16,257 bases of DNA from Chrysochromulina tobinii (Eukaryota; Haptophyta; Prymnesiales; Chrysochromulinaceae): NCBI GenBank assembly GCA_001275005.1, contig JWZX01003041.1:1-16257 (forward strand), read 5' to 3'. Below the pieces are notes generated by a model, which worked only from the letters and a program-made list of their open reading frames with translations, had not been told where the DNA came from and did not search any database. This document shows, one piece after another, positions 1 through 11,700 of this stretch (positions are counted from its first letter, which is position 1; every line of letters starts with the position of its first letter). The position numbers were made by a program, and so were the translations under genes.

Positions 1-7
1 GGGGGGG

Positions 8-63
8 GAGCTCTGGGGGAGCTGATCCCCGCGGGGGGGGAGAGAGCTCTGGGGGAGCTGATC
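8..63. repeat. 20-bp direct repeat near window edge
   Basis: The 20-bp sequence gagctctgggggagctgatc occurs exactly at 8-27 and 44-63, separated by a G-rich spacer; each copy contains the palindrome gagctc. The run of G at position 1 may mark a contig edge. Confidence 0.8.
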
Positions 64-207
64 AAACTGATCGTCGATCGAACTGATCTGTAGCACAGTG
101 AGCGCGCGCCGACCGAACCCCGGCCGCCATCTAGGGGCTAAGTTTCGTCCCTGGGGCACGTCTCAGGGGAAGGGCTTGTCATGTGTGTGTGTAGTCGTCA
201 GAGGTAT

Positions 208-237
208 GTGGTGGTGGTGGTGGTGCTGCTGCTGCTG
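208..237. repeat. Trinucleotide microsatellite
   Basis: Six GTG units (208-225) run straight into four CTG units (226-237), with a short TG run just upstream (182-192). Confidence 0.9.
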
Positions 238-664
238 GTCACGGTGCGCTGTCGGCTGGCTCGTCGGGTGTGAACGCTGTCTCGGGCGCCGTTCGTCGAG
301 TGTGCGTAGAGCGCCGTGGTGGTGCGCTGTCGACGGTCTCGACGTCGGGCGGAGGGCGCCGTATCGGGCGCGGCGCGCCGCCTAGCGGTACTGTCTCGTC
401 GTCGGGTGCGTCGCGCAGCGCGGCCGTCCTCTTCGGACTCCCTGACCCTGTAGACTCCCTGCATGCGGCCGCGGCCGGGACCCGACCCCCGCCGACGGTG
501 CACGGATGCCGCATGGGCCCAGCGACCACGGTTTGTCGGCGTTTCACGCGGTCGCGCGGCCTCCGGGGGTGGCGGTGCAGCCTGCACACCCGGGTGCACC
601 CCTCAACAGCCTGGGCCTCGTGCCGGCACGAAAGCTTCTGCGAGACGTGCTCGGGACGATCGTG

Positions 665-765
665 AATTCGTGGTAATTGAAAACACGAAAAGTTTTAATG
701 GCTCCGCGTTAATATGCGGCCCCGCCGATATGATATTATATGCATGATTATATGGCGCGTTATGC
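665..765. other. AT-rich island
   Basis: In an otherwise GC-rich flank this patch contains gaattcgtggtaattg, gttaatatgcgg and atgatattatatgcatgat, with an inverted pair ccgc...gcgg around gttaatat. It could be an intergenic boundary or promoter for a neighbour outside the window; nothing proves either. Confidence 0.4.
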
Positions 766-1015
766 GGAGAGAAACAGCGGATGCCGCTTGCCGGTGCGCG
801 CACCCCACCGCGCCACAAGCGAAGACGCAACGGAGCTCACTACAGCGCTCACTGCTCAGCGGGCACTCGCCGCGACGGCGCCTGTGTAACAAACACACCT
901 CACACGACACGGACACTCGGACACCCAATGCGATATGCGGCGGTGCCAACAGCGTCCGTCACTCTCCGCCTCTGCTGCCAGGCGAGTGCGCGGAGCCGTG
1001 ATGTGACTTTCTCTC

Positions 1016-1054
1016 CTGATGAGGCAGGCAATCAAAGCGGAGCCGTGATGTGAC
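1016..1054 (-). repeat. Short introner-like element in the 3' flank
   Basis: The 39-nt stretch starts GTCACATC on the sense strand and ends GATTGCCTGCCTCATCAG, the same acceptor found in family A introns. A perfect 21-nt direct repeat brackets it: plus-strand 990-1010 and 1037-1057. It may be a tiny 3'-UTR intron or an insertion with target duplication; splicing is not shown. Confidence 0.65.
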
Positions 1055-1067
1055 TTTTCCTCCCGCC

Positions 1068-2719
1068 TCACTCGGCGGTCGCGAGGAGCAGCGCCGTGCC
1101 GCGCTTGATCCAAACCTCAGGCTCGACGGCGCCCGACTTGATGTCGATGTAGAGCATGAACGACGGGCGCTCGCGCGAGCCGGTACGCAGCGGGTACAGG
1201 TAGAGCGGGCACGCGTACATCCCCTTCGCCTTCGACTTTTTGGACTCGATTGGCTTAAAGTGGAGCATGGGCATGTTATACACGAGCTCCATCGGCTCTG
1301 GCTCGCATAGGTTCGACGCGTCGTAGTTCCAGCCAGCGCCCTCGAGAAAGAGTCCACGCACGTAGGCGCCCTCCTTTGGCGGCGCGGTTACGTCCTTCTC
1401 CTCGAGGTTGACTATCGGGAAGTCCCACATGAGCGAGTCGATCGACACGTTCACCGCGCGCGCTTCCGTCTGCATGAGAGCGGTGAGGAAGCCGTTGGGG
1501 TACGTGAAGCCCGCGAGCCAAAAGACCTTCGGAGGCCCCTTTTCACACCACTCCATGAGCTGGCCCCAGCGAAGCAGCAGGTCGCGCGCCCACGAGGCAA
1601 GCGGCTTGAGCGACGGGTAGGTCGCGAGCCAGGCCGGTGGCACTTGGCCGTTGAGCAGCTTGTTGTAGATGACGTCGAGGTCGGGCGACATGACCACGAG
1701 GCCCTTGATGCCCTTCTTGACGAGGGCAAGCGACGAGCGGATCTTGCCCAGCAGCAGGTTGTACCGCTGCAGCTCCTGCACGAGGACGACGTGGAGGGCC
1801 GTGCCGTCGCCCTCGCCGAGCCGCTGGTAGATGTTGATGGGCTCGGGCATCGCCGAGATCAAATCTCCCGCGAGCCCGTACACCATATCCTGTGGCGACA
1901 TGCCGCTCGCGTCCCACGACCCTTGGGCTGGAGGGAAGTGATCACCTCGAGCATCGCATTGCCCGAAGTGATCGCCGACGCGAGGTCGGCGTTCTGGTGC
2001 TGCCCAAAGGCCTCCGGTCGGTCGATGGCGGGCAGCCCCGCACAGACCTCCTTGTACATGGGCAGGGGCCCGTCTTCGGGGATGACATACGACGAGAGCG
2101 ACGAGAGCTTGAAGTTGGCCGTTTGGATGGCGTCGTCGCAGAAGAACTGCGCCATGTACGTGTTCATCAGACGACGATCCATATCGTCCGTGACGCGCCC
2201 ACCGTAGTTGATCTCGGCGATCAGGTAGCGCAGCGCGTCCCACGGCGTCTGATCGTACTCGTCGAGGTAGAGGCGCAGGCAGAGCTCCGACACCTCAAAG
2301 TCGGAGTCGTTGAAGTCGTACGGAATGTTCCAGCCAAGGTGGAGGAACTTGCGCCGATCGACGAGGACCGCGTGGAACCAGCACATCGCGTACAGCAGCT
2401 TCTTATACTTGGCAGGCTTGCCGCACGACTCGAACTTCTCGACCGACAGGTTGTTGACGAGACGCGTCATGTTGGCCTTGAGACCCTTCGGCGGCTCCGT
2501 CGTCATCTTGATCGCCCGCTGCAGGATGCCGATGGGGAAGGAATCCTTTGGCGCGGATGAGAGCCACAGCCGAAACTCCTTATTGGGCTTCCGAGTGGGC
2601 AACGACTCGATGATCTTGTCGAGCTCGCCCAGCCACGACTCCATGAGATGGCAGTTGGCGAGCAGCACCCAGTGGCCCTCGGCGATGCCGGCGTCGATGA
2701 GCTTCACCGCAAGGGGCGC
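1068..2719 (-). CDS. DNAH2: Exon 25: AAA6 end and C-terminal domain, with a -1 frame break
   Basis: [30 protein letters not shown] opens the exon (read as one run). [47 protein letters not shown] and [15 protein letters not shown] are classic AAA6 to C-terminal motifs. At 1920-1922 one G/C base appears to be missing; the frame then resumes [20 protein letters not shown]. The C-terminal domain ([43 protein letters not shown]) is complete. The stop is TGA at 1070-1068. At 1652 nt it is the longest exon. Confidence 0.96.
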
Positions 2720-5700
2720 CTGCCATAGATGGGGGTGGTGTGGAAGGTGAGGAGATCAATCAGTGGCAGCACTCAACGTGGCACTCAACGACGTGCGCCT
2801 GGCCTTGCCGTGAGCGATCCACACGGCACTGAATGGCCATCAGAGTGGCACTCAGCGGCAGATTGCATGCATCCAATCAGAGTGGCACTCAGCGGCACGT
2901 GCCTGGCCCTGGCCGAGATGAGGGAGGCAATCCAATCAGAGTGGCACTCAGCGGCACGTGCCTGTCCCTGGCCGAGAGCGATCGATGAGAAGGGGATCCC
3001 CTTTGCTTCGCCGAGCTGTGAAAGCTGGTTGGTCGGGTCGACGCCGGGAGAGAGCACGAAGATCAACGGCAGATCGGGCTGCGAGTCCGCCAAGACGGAG
3101 TTGAGATCGAGAACGGGAGGCTCGGTGTACTTTTGGCCGAGGTTGTTGATGATGAACGCGGTGGTCGCGAAGATGATCCGGTCAGGGCGCAGGCAGCGCA
3201 CGATGATGGTACGCTGGAGCTCGGAGCATCGGTTCTCCCACTCGCCGGGCGGCCGCGCAGCCGCCGTTTCGGGCTCCGGGTGGCGGTACCTGATGAGGGT
3301 TGCAATCAGCGGTCATCAGAGGCAATCGGTGACCGTCGGCAGCGGCACTCGGAAGCATTCAGATGGCGATGGGAGGCAATCAGAGGACAATCAGAGGACA
3401 ATCAGAGGACAATCAGAGGACAATCAGAGGTCAATCAGAGGTAATCCGAGGCGCTCACCACTCGCGCCACTCGCGAGCGGACGACTCAAACGAGCCGAGG
3501 ATGTTGCGGAAGCCGGGCAGCTTGTCGAGCTCGGTGATATGGTCCCAGGCCGTCTCCGAGATCCAATCGGAGCACGGGTTGGTGGGCTGTGACGACTTGT
3601 CGAACACCTGGCCGCCGCGCAGGAAGAAGTCGTACTCCTGCATGACCATCTTGCCCGCGCCCTGCAAGATCTTGGCGCAGATCTGGAAGGAGAAGAGCAG
3701 CTTGTGCGCCTCGAAGAGGGCACGGCACGTCGAGCGGTACACAAAGTACGTGTGGAACTCGTTGAGGCTCTTGATGCGCTCCTGCAGGTCGTCGGAGCGG
3801 GCGGACTTGTCGAGGGACGTGTTGAAGAGCGCCACGTACGCATCGAGCGAGAATTGGTACATCGGGTCGACGCGCGCGAGGTCCGAGAGCAAAAAGTAGA
3901 GGATGGAGGCGCGGTACGCGGAGGGGCGGTACCCCTCACGCGCGGCGTCGATCTTTTTCTCGGTCTGCTCTGCGATGTGAAGCTGGTTGGTCACGTCCAT
4001 CGAGGTCGTCTTCGACGTCTGGAGTGTCAGGATGAGCTCCTCGTTGTCGAGGAGCGAGCCCTCGGCGTGCGCAAGCATGAAGAGGATCTTGTCCTCGAGC
4101 TCGACGAGCTTGCGCTTACCCGCGGCCACGGCGACGACGAGGTCGTTCTTCTGCATCTCGAGCTCGGGGCGCTCCTTGCGCACAACCGTGCCGAGCAGCT
4201 GGTCCTCGAGGCCCTGCTGCTTGACGCAGAAGTTGACGATCGTCGCCTTGGTCGAGATCTCCGGGGTATAGTGCGGGTTGGCGAGCTTCGTCGTCAGGTA
4301 GAACTTGAAGTCGGGGTTGTAATCGACCTCCTTATCGCCGAGCTTGATAATCGAGCGGTTGCCCACCTTGACAACGGCACGCGACATGATGGGCTCGAGG
4401 GAGGGATCGAGCTCCTGCAGCACCTCCTGCATGAGCACCGGCTGCCCGAACTGGATCGCGTTCTCGAGGGTGCGAAGGTAGTCGGATTGCTTGAGCGTGA
4501 TGAGCTTGAGCCCGTTGGCCTTCTCCATGTTGCGCACCCACTTGTTCGCTTGCTCTTGCGGGTCGATCATCAGAGGCCAGCGTGTGCCGCGGGTGACGAG
4601 CACGCCGTTCTCGGTCGAGAAGGGCGTCCGCGGGGAGGCCCTGGATGTTCCAGTCGCGCACGTCCTCATTGTTGGCCAGGTACCTGTGGAGCGAGGCAGT
4701 CCGAGGCCATAAGAGGTCATCAGAGGTCATTAGAGGCCATCCGAGGTCATCAGAGGTCATCAGAGATCATCAGAGATCATTAGAGGCCAGACAGAGGCCA
4801 GACAGAGGCCAGACAGAGGCCAATGAGAAGCCGTCCAAGGGCAATCGACGCACTGGCAAAAGTTGAAGTCGGCCGAGCATGGGATGTTGAGGTTCTTGAC
4901 TCCTTTAAGCCAGTTGCCCTCGAGCAGCCGTTGACGGTACTCGGAATCGAAGGGTCCGCAGTACGAGAGGAACGCCGCGGCGAGCAGGCAGTCGCCGACG
5001 GTGTTCTTGAGGTTCTCGTCGAGGCTCAGGATCGAGATCTCCCAGCGAGCTCGCTCGCCGCCGAGCCCTTCGACGAGGTTCGAGGCGCGCGCGAGGAGCA
5101 CCTCCATCTGCTCGGCTTCGGATTTGAGTGCGTCCTTCTTGGCCACGCCGCCGTCGTACTTGTCCTTGAGCACCTGCGCCTTGTCCATGATCTCCTTCAC
5201 TTTGGCCTCCATATCCGCGAGCTGCGCCTGCTTCTTGGCGAGGGTCTTCATGGCTGCCTGCAGCTTGGCGCGCTTGGGCGCCACGTCCTTGGCGATCTTG
5301 CCATACACCTCCATCGCGCGCACCCACAAGCACATCGACTTGCAAGCCACGGAGATGCCGCCCACAACCACCGGGTCGAAGTCCGCCTCCTTCGTGTACT
5401 TGGAGACCTTCTGGAGCACTTGGTCATTTAGCGAGTCCTGATGAGGGAGGCAATCAACGAAGATTAAGGAGGCAATCAACGAAGATGAGGGAGGCAATCA
5501 ACGAAGTTGTGGATAAAGTCGCCCACCTTATCGAAGTTGATCAGCTGGTTGAGGAAGCCGGGGTCGCCCATTTGCTTCTTCGCCTCCGTCCACGACGGCT
5601 CCGAGCGCCGAAGCACCTGATGAGGGGCGCAATCCGACAGGTCATCAGAGGTCATCAAGAGGCCATCAGAAGTCATCCGCGGTCATCCGACGAGGTGATC

Positions 5701-8700
5701 AGGCGGCAATCAGGCGGCAATCAGGCGGCAATCAGGCGGCACCATGACTGCCTCGAGCGTCTTCTCGACGAGCTTGTGGGGCTTCGCGTACGCCTTGACC
5801 TCGCTAATGTCCTTCTTGTTCAGCCCCTCAAGAGCCTTGGTAGCAGCCTCAAGTGCTGGCATGGCCTTATCGAGGTCCGCCTGCGCATCGTCGGCGATCT
5901 TGCGCGTCTCCACCTCATCCTTACCAATCTTCTCCTTCTCCGTGTTCACCTTCTTCTGCTCCTCGGCGACCACGTGGTTCTCCTGCACGATGACCACGAG
6001 CAGCTCCTCCGTCTCGGTCTGCGCGATGGCGACCACCTTCTTCTTCTTCTCGAGCTCGACGGACATCTCGCCCACCTGGATCGCCGTGTCCGAGAGCTTC
6101 TGCAAGCCGTTCTTGAGCTTGAACGCTTGATCGCCGACCGCCTTCCGCTTCTCGCCGAGCACCTGATGAGGGAGGCAATCAGAGATCATCAGAGGTCGTC
6201 GTCAGAGGTCATCAGAGGTCATCAGAGGTCATCAGAGGTCATCAGAGGTCATCAGAGGTCATCAGAGCACATCCGAGCTCGATATCAGCGCTCCTCGCCG
6301 CGCACCTTGCAGTAGCCCTTGACGAGCTCAAGGTAATTGGTCGGCGTCACGTAATTGGGCCGTCCGAGGCGGGCGAGCATCGAGGCGGACTCGGCGATCA
6401 CCGACGTCTGCGTCTGCGCGAAGATGGTCGAGACGGGGTCGAGGAGCTCCTTGGAGAGCTCGACGGACTCGAGGAAGCGCGTGGCCACCTCCTTGAGGGC
6501 GTCCGGCGGCCACTCGGAGAACCAGTTGATCGTGGTGCACGAGACGAGCGCGGGGAACATGCGTACATAGTTGCGGTAGTTCTCACCGACCGGCGACATG
6601 CAGAGCGACAGGTGCATCTTGGAGCGCACCTTTTCGATGAAGAATGAGTACATCGAATCGTTGTTCTCGGGCAGCCCCGCGTTACGCACCTCTTGGCGCA
6701 CAGACTCGCGGATCGGTGCGAGCTCGTCGGGCGGGTACAGGTTGGAGACCTCGCCGGAGGTGAGGATCCCGTTGATGTCCTCGAGGAAGGAAGATTCGAT
6801 GACCTGCCGGGCGAGATCATGGGCGGGATTATGAGCGAGATCACGGGGCAATCAAGTGGGCACGGGCGAGACCACGAGTGAGATCAAGGTGGCCATCCGA
6901 GGTCATCAGCGGTCATCAACGCACCTGCGTGTCGTTGAAGATGAAGAGAGTGTCCTGTCCCTGGACGCCCGCCCGGTCGTACAGCTTCTTGAGGTCTTCG
7001 CGGAAGAGCTCCGACCGGTAGCCCTTGACCACCTCGATTTGGAAGATCTTGAAGCCCGCAATGTACGCGGCCAGGCGGGAGAGCGACTGGCGGCCCGAGC
7101 CGCCGACGCCAACCAGCATGGCATGCGATCTCGGCATCGAGAGCACGCGCTTGATGCGACACACGTTGCCGATCGCGTCGCCGAACATGACGAGATCCAT
7201 CGCCTGCACGCCCGGCTCCATGTTGTAGTCCACGAGCTTCTCTTCGATGAAGGTCTTGAGAGCCTTCGGATTGCCGAGCTCCTCATAGGGCTTCGTCTTC
7301 CCAGCTTCCACAGTGCGCATGAAGTCGCCAAAAGGCGCCTCGCCCTTGTCCTTGTAGAGAGCCTTGACGCTCGACTGGAAGACGGAGACGACCTTTTGGG
7401 AGAGCAGCTCCTTGAAGAACTCGCGGTCCGGCTTGTTGGTCAGCCGGTCGGCGAAGACGCGATGGCACTCGTGCATCCAGAGCCGAATCACAATGTCCCG
7501 CGTGTCAAAGTAGGGCTTCTGCGAGAGCATCACGCCTTGGAAGACGCGCGAGATGTCGCGCAGGTTGAAGATGTAGTGGGGCTTGTCGGGCGTGGGCAAA
7601 AGCTCCGCCGAGAGCTTCTGATACACTTCGAGCGTCGCCACGGTCATCATGTCCGCCCGTCGGCCGAATGTCGTCGTCAAAGGCGGCCAGGTGCGAGTTG
7701 ATCAGCGTGCCGAAGATGCGGATGAGCTGCGAGCGATCGGGGAAGGTCATGTTGAGCACGTGGAACTTGTGGAGCGTGCGCTTCGAGATCATCGTGCGGC
7801 CGCCGCCGGGGTGGCCCATGCCGGCGAGCAGCTTGACATCCTTGATGAACCGCTGCGTCTGCTTCTTGAGGTCGTACCAGAACTCGTACTGCATCCACTG
7901 GCGCAAGATCTCGAGCGGCGGCTGAGCTCCGAAAATCTCCTTCTCAGGCATATTGAAGTCGTCGATGAAGACGATGAGCTTCTTGCCACCGGGGGGCGCG
8001 AAGGTGTCCTTGGTCCGCTTCTCGACCCGAGATTCGATGCCCTCCGAGACGCGCACGGACGACGTCTGCGCCGAGAAGTTGAGGTTCGAGAAGACAAAGG
8101 ATTCGTCGAGCGAGTACAGCGCGTTGAAGACGACCGAGGTCTTGCCCACGCCCACGTCGCCCGTGATCAGAGTGTGGCGCTCCGCGCGCATGAACGCGGT
8201 CAGCAGGTAGGTGTAGCGCGTCGTGTCGACGGTCGGCACGAGGATCTTGTAAAAGGGCGCGTCGGGCGGCGGCTTCCAAGCGCTCGACAGCTTCTCTTCC
8301 CAGTGCGCCCACCTGCCAAATGAGGGAGGCATACATGCCGAATCAGGGAGGCACGGAGTGCATGCACTCGATGGCTGTCACAGGCACTCTCAGTGGGCCT
8401 CGACGGCGCCCTTCTTGACCTTGAGGTCATCAAGCCCAATCAGAGGTCGTCAGACGCAAGCAGAGCTCATCAGAGGTCATAAGTACGCACTTCTTGGCCT
8501 TGAAGTCCACAAAGTAGTCGAAGACCGAATCCTTGAGAGGAATCTGAGCATCGAGCTCGCGCATGGCCGCGTCGATGAGCTTGCGCGAGTCGTCATCGAC
8601 AGTGCCGCCCATGGACCACATGAGGGAGAATAGGAACCAGAGCTCGATCAGGCGCGTGTACCTGTGGGGAAGCGGGGGCGCCATGGTGAGCGTGTGCATG

Positions 8701-11700
8701 CAGCGAGGGCGCCGTGGTGAGCACATGCATGCAGCGAGGGTGCCGTGGTGAGCGCGGCGTACCCCTCGGGGTCGGCGGAGTTGACGCCGTTCTCTGCCGT
8801 CGCGAACGCGTCGTACATGATGCACGTGTTGCGCGCGACCGCCACGGACGCAGTCGGCACGGGCTCCTTGCAACGGTTCTCGCGGATCGTGATCATCTTT
8901 GGGAAGCACTTGTCCACCTGTGGGGAAGGGAGGGCGCCGTGGTGAGCACATGCATGCAAGGTCCATCTTAGGTCCATCTTAGGTTCGAGGAAGCATTTGT
9001 CCACCAAGCCCTTGAGGGTCTCCCGAGATTTGTCCTCGACGCGCATCAGCCATGACTCAACGTACCTGATGAGGGAGGCAATTAGGTACACTCAGAGGCA
9101 ATCAGAGGCCATCAGCATGCAATCATCAGGCCATCAGCATGCAATCGACGTACGGCTTCCAGCCCATGTCGGAGTCGTCGACGTACACCATGCCCGCGCG
9201 TGAGACAGTGGCCGGCGACGCGACGGAGAGGTCCTCCACCTCGAAGAGCAGCGACACCTGGGGCGGCATGGCAATGCGCTCGCCGTTGATGAGCGTGAGC
9301 AGCTTGTTGTCGTCGAGCACCGTGTTCATCGACTCAATCCACAGCGTGTCCACGGGGCCGTCGAGGAGGAGCCACTTCTCCGTGAGGGACTCGTCGCTGC
9401 ACACCTCGCGCATCACCTCGGCCAGCACACCTGCCAAGGGTGGGTTCGGGTAGGGTGAGGGATGGAGATGCATGCACGGGGAGGGGTGCACACCGTCCGT
9501 CTACTCGAAGGTTGGGGTGGACGGACTAGGGGTGAGGGGTGGACGGAATAGGGTTAGAGGAGTGCGCACCGTCCGTCCACTCGAAGGTCTGCAGATCGTA
9601 CTCGCCGTACAAGTTGGAGGAGGGCACCGCCTTAGGGTTGATGATGAGCGGCCGTACCGGCTGGAAGAGCGATCCATCGTTGGCGAGCACGCCGTCCTTG
9701 TGGAGACGCGCCATCGCCTTGGTCAGGATCCGCCACGCCGTCGTCTTGCCACCCAGCGACTGTCCGACGAGCATGTTGCCGTGACGCGTCAGCTTCGACT
9801 CGTAGCACTGGATGCACTTTTTGATGATCGACGGGACGAGCTGCAAGCCCGCAAGCTGGAGCTCGGTCTCAAGAGCAATCTGGAGCGAGCCGTAATCGAC
9901 AATGGGCGGCTCGGCGCCTGGGAAGAGGTCGCTCATCAGAGCGTTGAAGAGGGGCATGTCCTGCACGATGAACTTGGGCGCGTTCATGTCGCGGATGGAG
10001 CGGAGTAGCAGCACGTCTTCGGAGTCGTGGATGTTCGGGTCGCGCTTGAGAGCACCTGTGGGGAGGAGGGGGGGCGGCGCCGTGGTGAGCGCTTGCATGC
10101 GAGGCACATGGATCTTCGGGTCGCGCTTGAGAGCGCACCGGCCGAGTTGAGCACCGACTTAATCAGTGGCAATCAGTGGCAATCAGTGGCAATCAGCTTG
10201 AGAGCGCACCGGCCGAGTTGAGCACCGACTTAATCGAGCGAAGGCCGAAGTCGTAGTGGTCCTGCTTCGAGAGCTGCTGGACCATCAGGTAGTAGAGCGT
10301 CGTCATCTTCTTGGAGAGGCCCTTGGCCGTGACGAACCCCTCAGCGAAGAGCATGATCTCGATGATGAGATCGATGTTGGGCGTCATCATCGACATCGGG
10401 CGCAGCAGAGCTTTGAGATTCTCGGGCAGCTCGGAACGGCCGGCGTAGCCCGGGTTCATCGTGACAAAGATGCCGCAGGTCGGGTCGAGGGAGATCTCGC
10501 GCCCCTCGAACATGAAGCGCGACACGCCCTGCGTGACCGCATTCAGGATGGTCAAGATCTGCTGCGCCACGACCGAGAGCACTTCCACCTCGATACGGTT
10601 GAACTCGTCGAAGCACGACCAGGCGCCCGTCTGCGCCAGGCCAGAGAACGTGCGGCCGAGCGACTTGTAATCCAGGCCATCCGAGCAGTTGAAGACGATG
10701 CACTGCTTCGCGAGGTTCTTGGACAGATCCTTGACGGTCTCAGTCTTACCGGTACCGGCTGGGCCCTGTGGCAAGCCGCCGCGGTGCAGGTGCAGCGCCG
10801 TCGTGAGCGTGGTGTAGCAGCGGTCGGTCAGTGGCGTGACGACGAGGCGCGCGGGGTTGCCGAGGTACTCGTAGCCGTAGAGGGTGCTCGTGTTCGTCTG
10901 CTTGACGACGCAGCGCTGGGAGCCTGATGATGAGCGCAATCAGAGGTCATCCGAGGTCAGCAGAGGCCATCCGAGGTCATCCGAGGCCATCAGAGGCCAG
11001 CAAAGGTCATCAGAGGCCATCCGAGGTCATCAGAGGCCAGCCGAGGCCAGCACAGGCCAGCAGACGTACCCTCCTCCCAATAGAAGCGCAGCTGGAGCAG
11101 CCACTCAAAGTCGTTGACCGAGCTGCAGCCAGATTTGACCATCCGATCGATCACATCGCGCGAGTGCACCTCGACCGTGATGATGTTGACCACCTTCTTC
11201 CGATCCAGCTTGCCAAGGTTGCCGCGCACCATGTCGCACAGCTTGTTGAGCGCCGACACCTGCTTCTTCTTGACCGACTTCATCGGCGCCTTGCCGCCGC
11301 CCTCGCTCATCGTCATCAGGGCCTTGGTGCACTCGGTGGTCCACACGATCTGGCCGGTGCAGATTGAGAGCTGGCCAGCCCAGGTCGAGATCCACTTCTC
11401 CCGCTTCGACTTCTTAATGTCCACCCACGACTTGTACAGGTCCTTGGCGAGCTGGGTGCACATGGACGTCTCGATCTGCAGCAGCCAAGCCTCGACGGGG
11501 CCACCGCACGTGACGCGCAGGTTGTCCTCGAGCTTGACGTACTCGGACTCTGGCGACTTGAAGCCTTGAGCCTCGAAGATCTGGCGGCCGCCCTTGCCAA
11601 CGTCCTTCATGTCGAGGATCTTGATCGCCTCGAAGCACTTGCGCACGTGCGGCTGGACTGCCTGCGGGTCGCGCGCCTGGCCGAGGATCTCGAGCAGGTC

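Larger units (their letters stand above)
1..1067. other. 3' flank of the dynein gene, no convincing gene
   Basis: Long open frames here occur on both strands and are explained by high GC; none shows a recognisable domain or plausible composition. The region should hold the 3' UTR and the cleavage site, but I see no clear polyadenylation signal. It contains the repeats listed separately and an AT-rich patch. Confidence 0.6.

Noticed and set aside
1-50. Telomere or G-quadruplex element at the window edge
   Set aside because: G runs are irregular and there is no telomeric repeat unit; probably contig edge or low complexity.
98-1001. Several overlapping open frames of 75-133 codons in the 3' flank
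   Set aside because: They occur on both strands in all frames, are Arg/Ala/Ser-rich as expected of random GC-rich DNA, and show no domain or conserved motif.
1920-1922. Programmed ribosomal frameshift at the frame breaks
   Set aside because: Four sites in mixed directions, with no common slippery sequence; independent base errors are simpler.
1644-2560. Long plus-strand open frames opposite the last dynein exons (also 3704-4783, 5485-6315, 6856-7701, 7649-8323, 13214-14107)
   Set aside because: They are antisense shadows of GC-rich dynein exons, rich in L, E, V and R, and several run through intron repeats.
2957-2961. GT donor at 2957-2956 for intron 24
   Set aside because: It would add four bases and break the frame into exon 25, whereas the GC donor at 2961 keeps the conserved GQGQ-APLA join.
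6169-6270. CRISPR-like array from the regular 10-bp repeats
   Set aside because: Units are 10-11 bp with no unique spacers, and lie inside introns of a eukaryotic gene.
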